64,000 bases of DNA from JAJFJD01 sp965228695. Lineage in GTDB: Bacteria > Pseudomonadota > Alphaproteobacteria > UBA8366. Shown in pieces: positions 34,901 to 41,473 of the stretch. Under the pieces are notes generated by a model. That model saw nothing but the letters and a program-made list of their open reading frames with translations. It had not been told where the DNA came from and did no database searches. A program made the translations under genes and the position numbers. Where the stretch lies: the NCBI GenBank assembly GCA_965228695.1, contig CBDDIB010000002.1:2480001-2544000 (forward strand), in the 5' to 3' direction. The number at the start of each line of letters is the position of its first letter. Position 1 is the stretch's first letter.

Positions 34901-35429
34901 CTTTGATTTTTTCCTCCTGACACCAGGTTTTCAGGTATTGAAATTGTTTCTTTGCGCTATTGGTGTTCGGTATGCCGCCCGACTTCAAACAAGCAATGGC
35001 ATCCCAAAGATTAACTGAGAACTCAGCGTTCGTGACGAACCCGAATGACAGCTTCTCCGAAATTTCTTCAGCCGTTGCATTGCCCTTGAACCCACGTAGC
35101 GTTGCGGCAAATTTTTTAATCGTTTTCTTGAGGTAGGATGATGTAACGGGCTCTCTAGCTGCCTTGTATTTGAACTGCAAAATTTGCTGAGCAGAGCAGG
35201 TCTGGAAAGTATCGCCATTCCCATAATAAAGGGTTAGGTCGGCAATTTCCTCTACCTCAGGGCCGAGCTTGAGATGCTCGTTAGGGGGAAGACCTTCGAC
35301 AACGATCGCAAAGAGATCGTCCTTTGGAAACACGAGTTGCAGCGCACGCCGTGCTGCCCACCGCTCGTGGAAGGAGTGCCCGGCACCTGACACTCTGACT
35401 TTTTCTATTCCTCCTACGGCATTACTCAC
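28992..35429 (-). CDS. Giant STAND NTPase with N-terminal nuclease-like domain; Avs-like antiphage candidate
   Basis: This protein of about 2145 aa starts at GTG 35429 (AGGA five bases upstream; the frame is open to 35495). Residues 15-110 resemble a Cap4/DUF4297-type PD-(D/E)xK nuclease: E22 in FHERWAARRAL, D64 in EIADLTLYYG, Q85-x-K87 in ILQFKYK. The STAND NTPase core follows, with P-loop GGVGKT at 295-300, Walker B LVILDA near 392 and LLLTARPHR. About 1500 residues of helical, TPR-like repeats form the likely sensor. The domain order nuclease-STAND-repeats is that of Avs proteins, which recognise phage proteins and then cut DNA. The target is unknown, and I cannot place it in a numbered Avs type. 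Confidence 0.8.
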   Translation of the reverse strand: MSNAVGGIEKVRVSGAGHSFHERWAARRALQLVFPKDDLFAIVVEGLPPNEHLKLGPEVEEIADLTLYYGNGDTFQTCSAQQILQFKYKAAREPVTSSYLKKTIKKFAATLRGFKGNATAEEISEKLSFGFVTNAEFSVNLWDAIACLKSGGIPNTNSAKKQFQYLKTWCQEEKIKAEDIFPLIEFRASTSDLPAQNRSLRRTISDWSADSSGQAAKRLFALVELVREKAQIEGQDKNSIRREDVLDALECDEDKLFPADTRFVDVGDVVERSALHDVKERVLSSNLPVFLHADGGVGKTVFIQSLAANLANTFEVVVFDCFGGGSYRSETQARHLPRVGLLQIINELATRGLCDPLLPGDSDQYGLVQVARKRLKQASETIKNQSAMQGVLVILDATDNAQLEADARNEPAFPRLLLSSLSEEPIDGVKLLLTARPHRMERVVGTSQIESLPLEPFTEAEARSFLETRRESVTDFEFSTAFARSRGNARVLEYLVESWDINVSGNAPQTEITVEELIAQKCEKISQDLHTTGWSGTEIREFFAALSLLPPPIPLTELAGALSWSESQVNSAASDLAPMLELVRHGAIFRDEPTETYIKDHYAGEVAAQQSIAQRLQDRQKDSIYAAEAFPHFLVVIGDSNRAYHLAASDDFPAVIESDYGRRRLKLARLNAAFSLATREKDLDRILRLTMQLSQVASANARGDQFIRRSPALATTLGDSDASRRLFNDRSGWRGARDARLIVAYCFSDALDEARIHQNRAVGWINWYLENDEENKRLDRSGPDASDIAAVMFLSVLTNEFFSFNRNIQLWNFRFALSVIEELITLCAQHEALNGSEALQTLAKFAASKRCLALALHIGLLSKEWGVSRTQLKSVARAASLLSQRYKTSVPKDNFDYEMELQGAIASAAMSAVIVNSRQSAKRLLKLYRHRRPSSYDYGERHGISRVWMPVQSACIAAWSSGERLTYHHLIPENVKRGRNTRSIGTEAELSAFLDSLIVTNNQRNQRKGQKLEKRKQFSQHERDDVVKGAACVLQLIKPIENALFSKHGLSNDVLADFLAIWKTALRPDLHWKAETARDNVARHVGIGLVRILLRHSETVEKENAEEIIEIIGANRFSLGEKLGVLALVARRANLSDVAGSYANTLSDDIIRDDYIEQRGESYRDLAESLIPMSIDESREYYAQGLAQLDQMGGDDFDLIYSALHYAAEQPGGIVKPALSHRLMNLCQTIFQHEPSKFGWTLFGRAAASSIGFSAMYKLMRWYNQDVVNYSYGLPQLACFLAKDGHLDARRSAILLTICEDHGWHDWQVGKGLQDLLSVANPKDRKVIFSLVTEKLDREHSFGGWEGVWESLLGCMDTFDEINEADLRNHIQALREGARRRRDIENARRNYSGSGADYSLQAHSKMQDEQAREDAFAAILANCDPASASSLDEAIQGIHAIDGMPFGSRKRLFDEIQKTCPYEKRIRFLEALCESAEIEFDNALDLMIECVEAWGESTAHVKNGVLSLIKKLFAFKGSELFNLRYSGISREVYRLSKLCGNPQFVLQTVLETIAKERVELGGDEWLQITTSLSCYTKPSTALAAFEELLSSSAAKVGDEVGEGAYRDAFAGKADEVDVIADVLWHLLGDSDAFVRWSAARSLSSMLDLGLTEDVGRLFDRFDVDEISSLLSDEHHFAFLNAQQWLLMGLARAALHHGDKLMPLKPKIVELAERDDLHALNKLHLARCLRHIEGGKPMSPELTQLWNEVWIPPHGIVERDGSPNNQDRRTNFDFDYEFDQHKVTGLARLFWISKNEASDCIADEVIKRWPGSKSMSDFPGGIQYRHDDDDRFETYREHIQRHARLHAATTLVKSSPVARSVYDWEGRNPWQEFLEHGDVSFEDGSWLSDHKDRVPAQAREHLLGERKGNQETLVDQQALLQKVGFPADTKDRFLPLYGYWSSPDGVRVSLSSALIKERGAVGQCAAFSKSPDHDLWLPRFGSDGRVDRYAKKTPFVPLIWNPEKYPIGIDRGDEWAARGAIERTRLGLAITRILGLAPDKDQQQWHDSNGALALNSEVWGEWKIDPDVRRGKYQDEGSLLWAERDWIDGMLKSCRRSLIIKLGFSKYKSSKSYDDSSGVRELYVGLKRNGEDPRFWFAKKASKTLY

Positions 35430-35646
35430 ATTGATCCTGACTCTTCGAAACCCGGATGTTTTACAATATATTGGTGTAGAGACCCAAGCTAGCACATAAT
35501 GTGGGCGGAGTTCTCAGCCGAGCCCCGCGGCTGACGTAATGCACAGGCCCACACTGCTGGGCGTGCTCTCGTACACCGAATACGGAAGCCGCAAAGTCCC
35601 TGCCATTCGAAGACGCATTCCCGTCGCGACAAGGAACGGGCTGAAC
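35430..35646. other. Gap upstream of the STAND NTPase gene
   Basis: About 215 bases between the STAND gene start and the stop of the upstream leftward gene. It should contain the STAND gene's promoter. Nothing else is visible. Confidence 0.4.
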
Positions 35647-36366
35647 CTATCGCGTTTGCGAGTGCTGTTTTTCGGCCGTCCTCCAGAACGGTTCCGCGAA
35701 TATGTCGAGCGGCGTGGCACTGCATTTCGGGCAGTGCCACATGTTGGCGGCCATCTGCGCCCCTGTGGAGACAGCGTCGCAATGCAGACAGTGCCACTCC
35801 TTGCAGGGGCCGCTCTCCCTGAACAACGGATGAAGTGCGCGACCTTCTTTATCCGGCTTCGTAGAGCGGCGGGGCCAATCCTGTGCAATGCGGGCCCGGA
35901 GCTGCTCCGCAGCCGCGTAGGCGATCAACAGAGCTTTTGAACGGAATGCCGGGTCCAGAATTGGATTGCTCTCGGACTCGCCATATCGCTCGATGACGGG
36001 ACTTTCCGACGGCGCCTGTTCCACGCAGATGGACCAACCTTGCCCGCCGATCAGCACCTCTAAATCGATCTCCAGGGTGTAGTCGTGCCCGTCTATATTC
36101 CCATGTTCTTCGGTCGCGAAACCCAGCCCGATAGGGGGGCGTGAACGTGGATTGGTATTCCCTGCAACTGAGGCATCAGTGAATGCATCCACCTTCGCAG
36201 TGTCTGGCCGCCAGCCGGTTTCCCACGCCACGGTCAGCGCCTTCCAATGCGGAAATTCAAATGCGTTCGCGAGCGCATCGAGAGCCTTGTGGTGGGCGAT
36301 GCGTTGCCGGCGTGCGAGACGCTTGGCAATGGTTTTCAGAGAGTTCAGCTTGTTGTAGTCCGTCAT
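35647..36366 (-). CDS. Zinc-ribbon protein of unknown function in the defence block
   Basis: The 239-aa protein begins with a helical domain (KLNSLKTIAKRLARRQRIAHHKALDALANAFEFPHWKAL). It resembles the short N-terminal helical domain attached to various plasmid-borne proteins of unknown role. The middle is beta-rich. The C-terminus has a clear zinc ribbon, CLHCDAV then CPKC about 20 residues later. The start at 36366 is supported by GGAATGG before the ATG; a frame open to 36426 lacks this. It lies between the STAND NTPase and HEPN genes on the same strand and may be an accessory factor, but that rests only on position. Confidence 0.6.
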   Translation of the reverse strand: MTDYNKLNSLKTIAKRLARRQRIAHHKALDALANAFEFPHWKALTVAWETGWRPDTAKVDAFTDASVAGNTNPRSRPPIGLGFATEEHGNIDGHDYTLEIDLEVLIGGQGWSICVEQAPSESPVIERYGESESNPILDPAFRSKALLIAYAAAEQLRARIAQDWPRRSTKPDKEGRALHPLFRESGPCKEWHCLHCDAVSTGAQMAANMWHCPKCSATPLDIFAEPFWRTAEKQHSQTR

Positions 36367-36597
36367 GGTCCATTCCTTTAGGTCACGGACCTGACTAGGT
36401 GCCCACTGCCAATCAAGTCCGCCCAAAGGGATCGGTCATGAAGGGATTTGATGAAAGCACTGCATCGCTTCGCGCGGGTGGGCACACCGGCCTGTGCTCA
36501 AGGCCACGTTAACGATAGATAAAATTCCCCGCGCGGTCAAGAAAAGCATGTGTCAACAGTGGGTTCTACCCGGTATTTGGAAAGAGACGGCTGTTGA

Positions 36598-38175
36598 TTA
36601 CGATTTCCAGTCGTCTTCCAAACGAGTGAGTGGCATCGGCACAGTCACGCCGCTTCCGGTCTGCATGCGTACTGCCTCCTCGCGGTGCACCGCAAGTGAC
36701 AGGTAAATCAACGCGCCACGCGCCAGTTGCAGCAGTCGCAGTGTCCGAGCAGCGAAATCCTCACAGGAAAGCGCATAGCTCAATCGCTCGCTCTCCAGAT
36801 CATCCACCCCGGATACTAGATGCGACCCGGCCCAACCGTCGTGTAGCTGCAAATATTTGTGTTCAATGTGATTTCGGATTGTTGCTAGCGCTTCCGCATC
36901 AGGCTCTGTAACGCGCTGCAACTCTTCTTCAAACAAATCCTTCGAGAGCCAGAAGAGTCCGCGTAACGGCCAGTTTTTCCCTGCCGCGAAGCGCGCGAGC
37001 AAGGCGGGATTCTTTCCTCTCGGCTCATACCAGATGGTCCGGAAGCTCACCTGTGTCGGATTGCGACCGATGTCGAGGTAGCTATTTAGAAAATAGCCGA
37101 TCTTATCGAATAGCGAATAGGTGATCCGGAACGCTGCGCGCATTTTTTCGACAGCCAGAGAATAGGCCGGATAGTCGAGCGTGTTGTAGAGCAGCACGTC
37201 GCGGTCGGAAAAATGTGGTTCTTCGCCACGCAGCCCCTCATAAAATAGATACCGCGCCGAAACGAACTCTTGTTTCATCTGATTGAAAAAACCGATCACG
37301 GGCGGTATCCCGGACGAGACTGCGGGGACAGTGAGCGATGGCAGCGTCAGAACGTCCTGCGCTGCGATTTGCACGTTGCCGAGATCGTTCAGTGGATTGA
37401 TAAATTGCCGCTCCTTGAGGCACCAGGTGCGGTAGGCGCGTTCCTCAGCGGAATCTCCCATGCTGTGATTTCTTACGTCGACCGCCTGCCTTAACGTTTC
37501 GATATTTAAATGTTCACCAAGCGCCTCTAATTGTTTTTCGAACCTGGCACGGATGGGTTCCAAACCGGCGCTGTCATAAAACGCTTCGGCTGACGTAGCT
37601 GCGTGCAGGGAGTCAAACGCAGCAGCATATATCAGACCAGCCTGGCCGGGATCGTAAAGTGAACGCGCATAGGAACACAGGGCTAGACCGCGATTGCCGT
37701 GCGCCATCGCGATTCGCTCATCAATCTTGAGAACATTATCCCACAGCGCGATCGCCTCAATGAACCGTCCAATCTGACTGAGCTGGTTGGCCAGGTTCGT
37801 TACGATTTGACATTGCCTGATTGCTGGAAGCTCACTAAAGCCGGCATGGCGCATGGCCCGGCGCAGCTCGAGAATTTGCGCTTGTATCTCCGGCTGCTCC
37901 CATGCCCATACGTCGTAATCATCTCTTTCTTGGCGCCTGTTTTCCCACGCATTTGCGCGCAAGTAATGCACTAGGACACCATCAGCGTCGCTCAGAGTGC
38001 GTTCCTGTATTGAGTCCAGGAGGGCAAAGGCACGCTGAGTTCCTACATGCGATCGGGAATCGTGCGCGGCATCGATCAGTGCTGCGATATGGCCAAGTGC
38101 ATCAGCATCGGACAAATCGCCAATTTCTTTTTCTATGAGGCTATCCAGTGCTTTCGCCTCATTCGTTCGCTTCAT
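36598..38175 (-). CDS. TPR protein with C-terminal LA2681-type HEPN domain
   Basis: This 525-aa protein has a helical TPR-like N-terminal part, with NLANQLSQIGRFIEAIALWDNVL and MAHGNRGLALCSYA near residues 120-170. The C-terminal half matches the LA2681-like HEPN family: YNTLDYPAYSLAVEKMRAAFR, LFDKIGYFLNSYL, and the HEPN catalytic R-x4-H as RNHIEH (R433, H438). HEPN domains are metal-independent ribonucleases of toxin-antitoxin and abortive-infection systems. The TPR part could sense infection. It heads the same-strand block that includes the zinc-ribbon and STAND genes. A stand-alone defence role is also possible. Confidence 0.82.
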   Translation of the reverse strand: MKRTNEAKALDSLIEKEIGDLSDADALGHIAALIDAAHDSRSHVGTQRAFALLDSIQERTLSDADGVLVHYLRANAWENRRQERDDYDVWAWEQPEIQAQILELRRAMRHAGFSELPAIRQCQIVTNLANQLSQIGRFIEAIALWDNVLKIDERIAMAHGNRGLALCSYARSLYDPGQAGLIYAAAFDSLHAATSAEAFYDSAGLEPIRARFEKQLEALGEHLNIETLRQAVDVRNHSMGDSAEERAYRTWCLKERQFINPLNDLGNVQIAAQDVLTLPSLTVPAVSSGIPPVIGFFNQMKQEFVSARYLFYEGLRGEEPHFSDRDVLLYNTLDYPAYSLAVEKMRAAFRITYSLFDKIGYFLNSYLDIGRNPTQVSFRTIWYEPRGKNPALLARFAAGKNWPLRGLFWLSKDLFEEELQRVTEPDAEALATIRNHIEHKYLQLHDGWAGSHLVSGVDDLESERLSYALSCEDFAARTLRLLQLARGALIYLSLAVHREEAVRMQTGSGVTVPMPLTRLEDDWKS

Positions 38176-38413
38176 TGTTCCTTCCGCAGGTCAGCAGTTT
38201 TGATCTGCCCCTTTTTCAGGTACATCTCTTCATTTTACGCCACCGCAGACTGAATTGCGTCTTTGCAAGCCGGTTTGTCCACCATTTAAATGTGGCGCGT
38301 CTGCCTTCACTACGGCTTCGGCAGATCGGGCTCTCGTGAACCGAACCCCGCCATCGGCAGGTTTCGGCCATCCGGCTTCGATCCCTCGCGCGGGGCGCTT
38401 GCCGCGCCCTTAG
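38176..38413. other. GC-rich decayed stretch
   Basis: This is about 240 bases between the divergent HEPN gene and the truncated primase-like gene. It should hold the HEPN promoter. The second half is GC-rich and looks like degraded coding sequence with stops in every frame. Confidence 0.4.
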
Positions 38414-39019
38414 TTGACGGCTGCGCGGGGGCGTACTCGATTCCGCGCCCCAAGTGGCGCTCCTGCGGGGCCACCGGGAAAGGCCACGGGAGTACCGATC
38501 AACCTCCCTGAGGCGCAAGAGGCAGAGGCGCTTCTGCTCCGCAATAAGCTGCTCATGTACCGACTACGGCACTGGCGTACGCTCGCACTCGATACCGAGC
38601 TTGTCGGTCCGACCCTCGAAGCACGGACCAATCAAATCCTGTTACCACTCCTTTCCGTGCTTCCGGATTCGGAAATGCGGAATTCGGTTTTGCGTCACGC
38701 CGGTGCGCGGGAAGCGCAGATAGTGTCTGAGCGTGGCATGACCTCAGAGGGGAAAGTGCTCGAAATTCTTCAGGGTCGCCCGCTCGATCGCCTGGCGCTT
38801 AAGGATATTGTCGCCGCATTTACCGAAGCTTACGGCGCTGAATACAACCGGCCGATCACGAGCCGGTATATCGGATCGGTACTCCGCCGTCTCGGGCTCA
38901 CGCTATACAAGAGCGAGGGCGTATATGTTTTGGCACCAGGACAGCGCGACCTCGTTGCAGCGCTCGCTGCTCGCTACGGGATACGTGGGGACAACGTGGG
39001 GAAAAGTGCGCACAGTTGA
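38414..39019 (+). pseudogene. Truncated replication protein (C-terminal part of a primase/helicase-like protein)
   Basis: The 201-aa frame opens at a TTG directly after an in-frame stop. Its content LLLRNKLLMYRLRHW, EARTNQILLPLLSVLPDSEMR, and the winged-helix-like KDIVAAFTEAYG...SRYIGSVLRRLGL looks like the C-terminal end of phage/plasmid primase-helicase proteins. An ATPase domain expected upstream is missing. The assignment is by pattern memory and is moderate. It probably marks a former autonomous replication module of the island. A strong terminator follows at 39049. Confidence 0.5.
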
Positions 39020-39048
39020 CGTTCGGGGACTTGAGGGACGTGAGGGAC
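38984..39048 (+). repeat. Cluster of GGGGAC-type repeats
   Basis: CGTGGGGACA, CGTGGGGAAA, CGGGGACTTG and two GAGGGAC units occur within 65 bases at the end of the truncated replication gene. The 14-mer at 39026-39039 recurs perfectly inverted at 39136-39149, on the other side of the terminator hairpin. Spacing is irregular. An iteron-like origin or a regulator-binding cluster is possible. Confidence 0.4.
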
Positions 39049-39086
39049 AACAGAAAGGCATCCATCGCTGGATGCCTTTCTGTTTT
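39049..39086 (+). terminator. Long perfect hairpin terminator
   Basis: A 16-bp perfect stem (AACAGAAAGGCATCCA with TGGATGCCTTTCTGTT) encloses a 4-base loop and is followed by TTATT. It terminates the truncated replication gene 30 bases after its stop. Confidence 0.85.
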
Positions 39087-39266
39087 ATTGACCAATGCGG
39101 CGGCGACACACGCAGAAACGTCATTTCCCGCGGATGTCCCTCAAGTCCCTAAAATCCCTGATGTCGAGTTCGCCATACACATCCACCACTACAACCAGAT
39201 CCCCGCGTGACGGACAATGAACGGCGTTGACGACGGATTCCTAACCCCTGTCGTCAAAAAAACATC

Positions 39267-39623
39267 ATGACAAAGATACCTGTTTACCTGCGTACCTTCC
39301 GCCGTGAGTGGGGATTTACGCAGGAAGAACTCGCTGGGCTGATGCTTCGCGGTGGCCGCGCGCGGATCTCAAGCGTTGAGCGGGCAAAAGCCTCACCAAA
39401 CGCCGCGGAAATCCTAGCATACTCCCTGCTTTTTGGCATGCCGCCGGCCGAAATCTTTCCGGAGTTCTACGAAGCCGTCGAGGAGGCCCTGATTGAGCGC
39501 GCCTATGCGCTCGACGAGCGGTTGCCCAACGACGGATTGAGAAAGACAGCGCAGAAGCGCCGACTCCTTCGTACAGCGCTTGCGCGCGCTACCGGAAAGG
39601 CACCTAATCCGCTCCAGGTATGA
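39267..39623 (+). CDS. XRE-family HTH regulator, partner of a RuvC-like protein (pair B)
   Basis: This 118-aa protein has an N-terminal HTH (LRTFRREWGFTQEELAGLM...RISSVERAKASP) followed by AYSLLFGMPPAEIFPEFYEAVEEAL, a C-terminal extension matched in form by pair A (SIIYGRSFETLFASMYHEG). It overlaps the RuvC-like gene by four bases (ATGA), exactly as in pair A. No strong ribosome-binding site precedes the ATG. Conservation of the two-gene unit in one island suggests it is an independently selected module. Confidence 0.82.
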   Translation: MTKIPVYLRTFRREWGFTQEELAGLMLRGGRARISSVERAKASPNAAEILAYSLLFGMPPAEIFPEFYEAVEEALIERAYALDERLPNDGLRKTAQKRRLLRTALARATGKAPNPLQV

Positions 39624-40144
39624 GGTCCGACCTCCCACGTGACCTCGTGCTTGCCGTGGTCCCCAATACACGTGGCATCGCATTTGCCTATTTCGAGGGG
39701 GCACTCTCACCGGTCGATTGGGGCATGAAGGACCTTCGCGGTAGTGACAAGAACGGCCGCAGCCTTGCTGCGGTACGGGATCTCATCGAGCAGTTGCAAC
39801 CCGACGTGCTCATTCTTGAAGAGTATAGCGCCGCGCGCATTCGCAGGGCCGCGCGAGCGGCGCGGCTCCAACGCATGATCGAATCCCACGCAGCCGTTCA
39901 AGCGATTGAGGTCACGAGGTACACGCGAGCAAATATCCGCGCGACTTTTTCGCCTTTTGGTGCGACAACACGCTATGAAATTGCAGAGCTAATTGCCGGG
40001 CAGGTGCTTGCGCTCTCGTTTCGTCTGCCGCCGGTGCGGAAGCTCTGGATGAGTGAAGATCACCGGATGGCACTCTTCGATGCTGCTGCTCTCGTCTTCA
40101 CGCATTTTAAGGAGCGAGGGTTCGTATCAGGTGAAACCTTTTAA
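39620..40144 (+). CDS. RuvC-like (RNase H-fold) protein lacking the first Asp (pair B)
   Basis: This 174-aa protein has a first-strand motif VLAVVPNTRGIAFAYF aligned with RuvC's I-D-P-G, with Val14 where the catalytic Asp should be. PDVLILEEYSAARIRRA gives the second acid (E67/E68) with a basic helix. SEDHRMALFDAAALV gives the late acids (E146, D147, D154). Overall similarity to pair A is low, but order and spacing match. The missing Asp in both argues for a shared, possibly non-cleaving role such as binding branched DNA. A junction-specific nuclease with a relocated ligand is the alternative. Confidence 0.65.
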   Translation: MRSDLPRDLVLAVVPNTRGIAFAYFEGALSPVDWGMKDLRGSDKNGRSLAAVRDLIEQLQPDVLILEEYSAARIRRAARAARLQRMIESHAAVQAIEVTRYTRANIRATFSPFGATTRYEIAELIAGQVLALSFRLPPVRKLWMSEDHRMALFDAAALVFTHFKERGFVSGETF

Positions 40145-40387
40145 GCAGCTGCGCCAGTATCGCGCACCGCGAATTTACGCATGCCTTTCTAATCATCGCT
40201 TTAGCGCAGTCGCTTCGCGACTATGCGTTAGAGACCAAAGCCTCGGTATCGTCGCCAAGACGATTACTCGATGTACGCTCGTATTTTGCGCATCCGGATC
40301 ACTTGCCAAACGGTGTTCGCAGAAGCGGCGGTGGTCCATGTAACCAAAGTGGCTTGACCTTATAGAACCAACCGGCAATGCACGGCA
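40145..40387. other. Intergenic region with a hairpin
   Basis: This gap lies between the convergent RuvC-like and replication-relaxation genes. A hairpin with stem AGTCGC/GCGACT (40207-40222) is present. One frame reads like coding sequence (LAQSLRDYALETKASVSSPRRLLDVRSYF) but has no start codon after its upstream stop, so it may be a decayed gene fragment. Confidence 0.35.
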
Positions 40388-41335
40388 TTAGACTTGGTCG
40401 AGGTAGAACGGCTCACACTCGGCACGTTGCCAAGGTTCCGAAAGCAGGGTGGTCAGTGGCGAGGGCGGTTTGAAGGGAGCCGCGAAATCCGTGATCGTCT
40501 GAAAGCACATGAAGGAGTTTTGACCACTCGGCGAGAGCGCTTTTACGGTCTTGATTAGATGCTCCATATGCCTCGTGTTGGTCGTGACGGTGAGCACCAT
40601 CATGGGCGTTGTGAGCTTGAGGTGTCGTTTGTATCGGCCGTTCCCGATGAATTCCCGGTACTGCGATACACTCCGCGTGAAGCTCTTCCGGTTACCGCGG
40701 CTTGATACATTGGGTTCTGTGTTCCGGTCTGCTTCGATGAGAAAGAACCGATAGCGCCGTTTCGGGCCACGCTGATACTCAAGGCCGCACAGAGCATCGG
40801 GGATGAGGTTTCTCTTCTCCTCTTTTCCCAAATGGTTTCGATACGATACCGGCACGGTGAGCCCCGCCTCAGCCCGCTCGAGGATTTCATGCTGCGGTAT
40901 GAATCGAAGGTTTGGGTGGGCGCTCGCTGCAAGTTCTAGCGAGGCGGTGATGCACGAGACCATGAGGCGATGGACCCATGGCCCACCGCGATGACCTGCA
41001 TACGGGCTCCAATCGCCGGCTTCTTTGACGATCCGTTCTCCGCGTTCATTAAGCGCATAGACGAGCTGGTTATACCGAGCGTCGATTGTTTGGAACTGCT
41101 GATGTGGTCGATCGAGGTGGTTGCCTTCGTTGTATAGATCGGCGAGGCGTTTCAGGGTCCGTACGCGATCGTGAGCAAGGTGTTTCGAGAATGCGTAGAG
41201 ATACGATGTTGGGAGGGGGCCGTGTTCGTGAAGCTTCCTAAACCATAGAAGATCACGGGGTCTCAGACCGATGCGCTTGCCGCGGGGTTGGCGCATCGTG
41301 CGTGTGCGGCGGCCTATAGCGTCGGTTTTCCGCAT
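40388..41335 (-). CDS. Replication-relaxation family protein
   Basis: This 315-aa protein has an N-terminal winged-helix part (LRPRDLLWFRKLHEHGPLPTSYLYAF, then TLKRLADLYNEGN). A larger domain follows with FRFIPQHEILERA-like and RYRFFLIEADRNTEP motifs. This is the layout of the replication-relaxation family found beside coupling ATPases in plasmids and integrative elements. Its exact function is unsettled; a role in plasmid replication or DNA relaxation has been proposed for relatives. AGGAGG before the ATG supports the start. It lies downstream of the coupling-type ATPase on the same strand. Confidence 0.75.
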   Translation of the reverse strand: MRKTDAIGRRTRTMRQPRGKRIGLRPRDLLWFRKLHEHGPLPTSYLYAFSKHLAHDRVRTLKRLADLYNEGNHLDRPHQQFQTIDARYNQLVYALNERGERIVKEAGDWSPYAGHRGGPWVHRLMVSCITASLELAASAHPNLRFIPQHEILERAEAGLTVPVSYRNHLGKEEKRNLIPDALCGLEYQRGPKRRYRFFLIEADRNTEPNVSSRGNRKSFTRSVSQYREFIGNGRYKRHLKLTTPMMVLTVTTNTRHMEHLIKTVKALSPSGQNSFMCFQTITDFAAPFKPPSPLTTLLSEPWQRAECEPFYLDQV

Positions 41336-41473
41336 GGTGACCTCCTTGCGTCAGCGTAGAGATCAGTAACTGGCGAAGTGGGTAGCTGTATACGGGGGCT
41401 ATGTTGCGAGGTGATCTACGGTGTGGGTCGGTAGCACTCGATGTTCAATCGTCACAATTTACTCTGATTGAAC

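Noticed and set aside
35539..35940. Rightward ORF opposite the zinc-ribbon gene
   Set aside because: It is antisense to a gene with a clear C-terminal zinc ribbon and ribosome-binding site.
38984..39048. Reading the GGGGAC cluster as a short CRISPR-like or attC array
   Set aside because: The units are short, irregularly spaced and have no uniform spacers.
40053..40343. ORF overlapping the end of the second RuvC-like gene
   Set aside because: The product is Cys/Arg-rich without structure-like pattern, and it overlaps a better gene.
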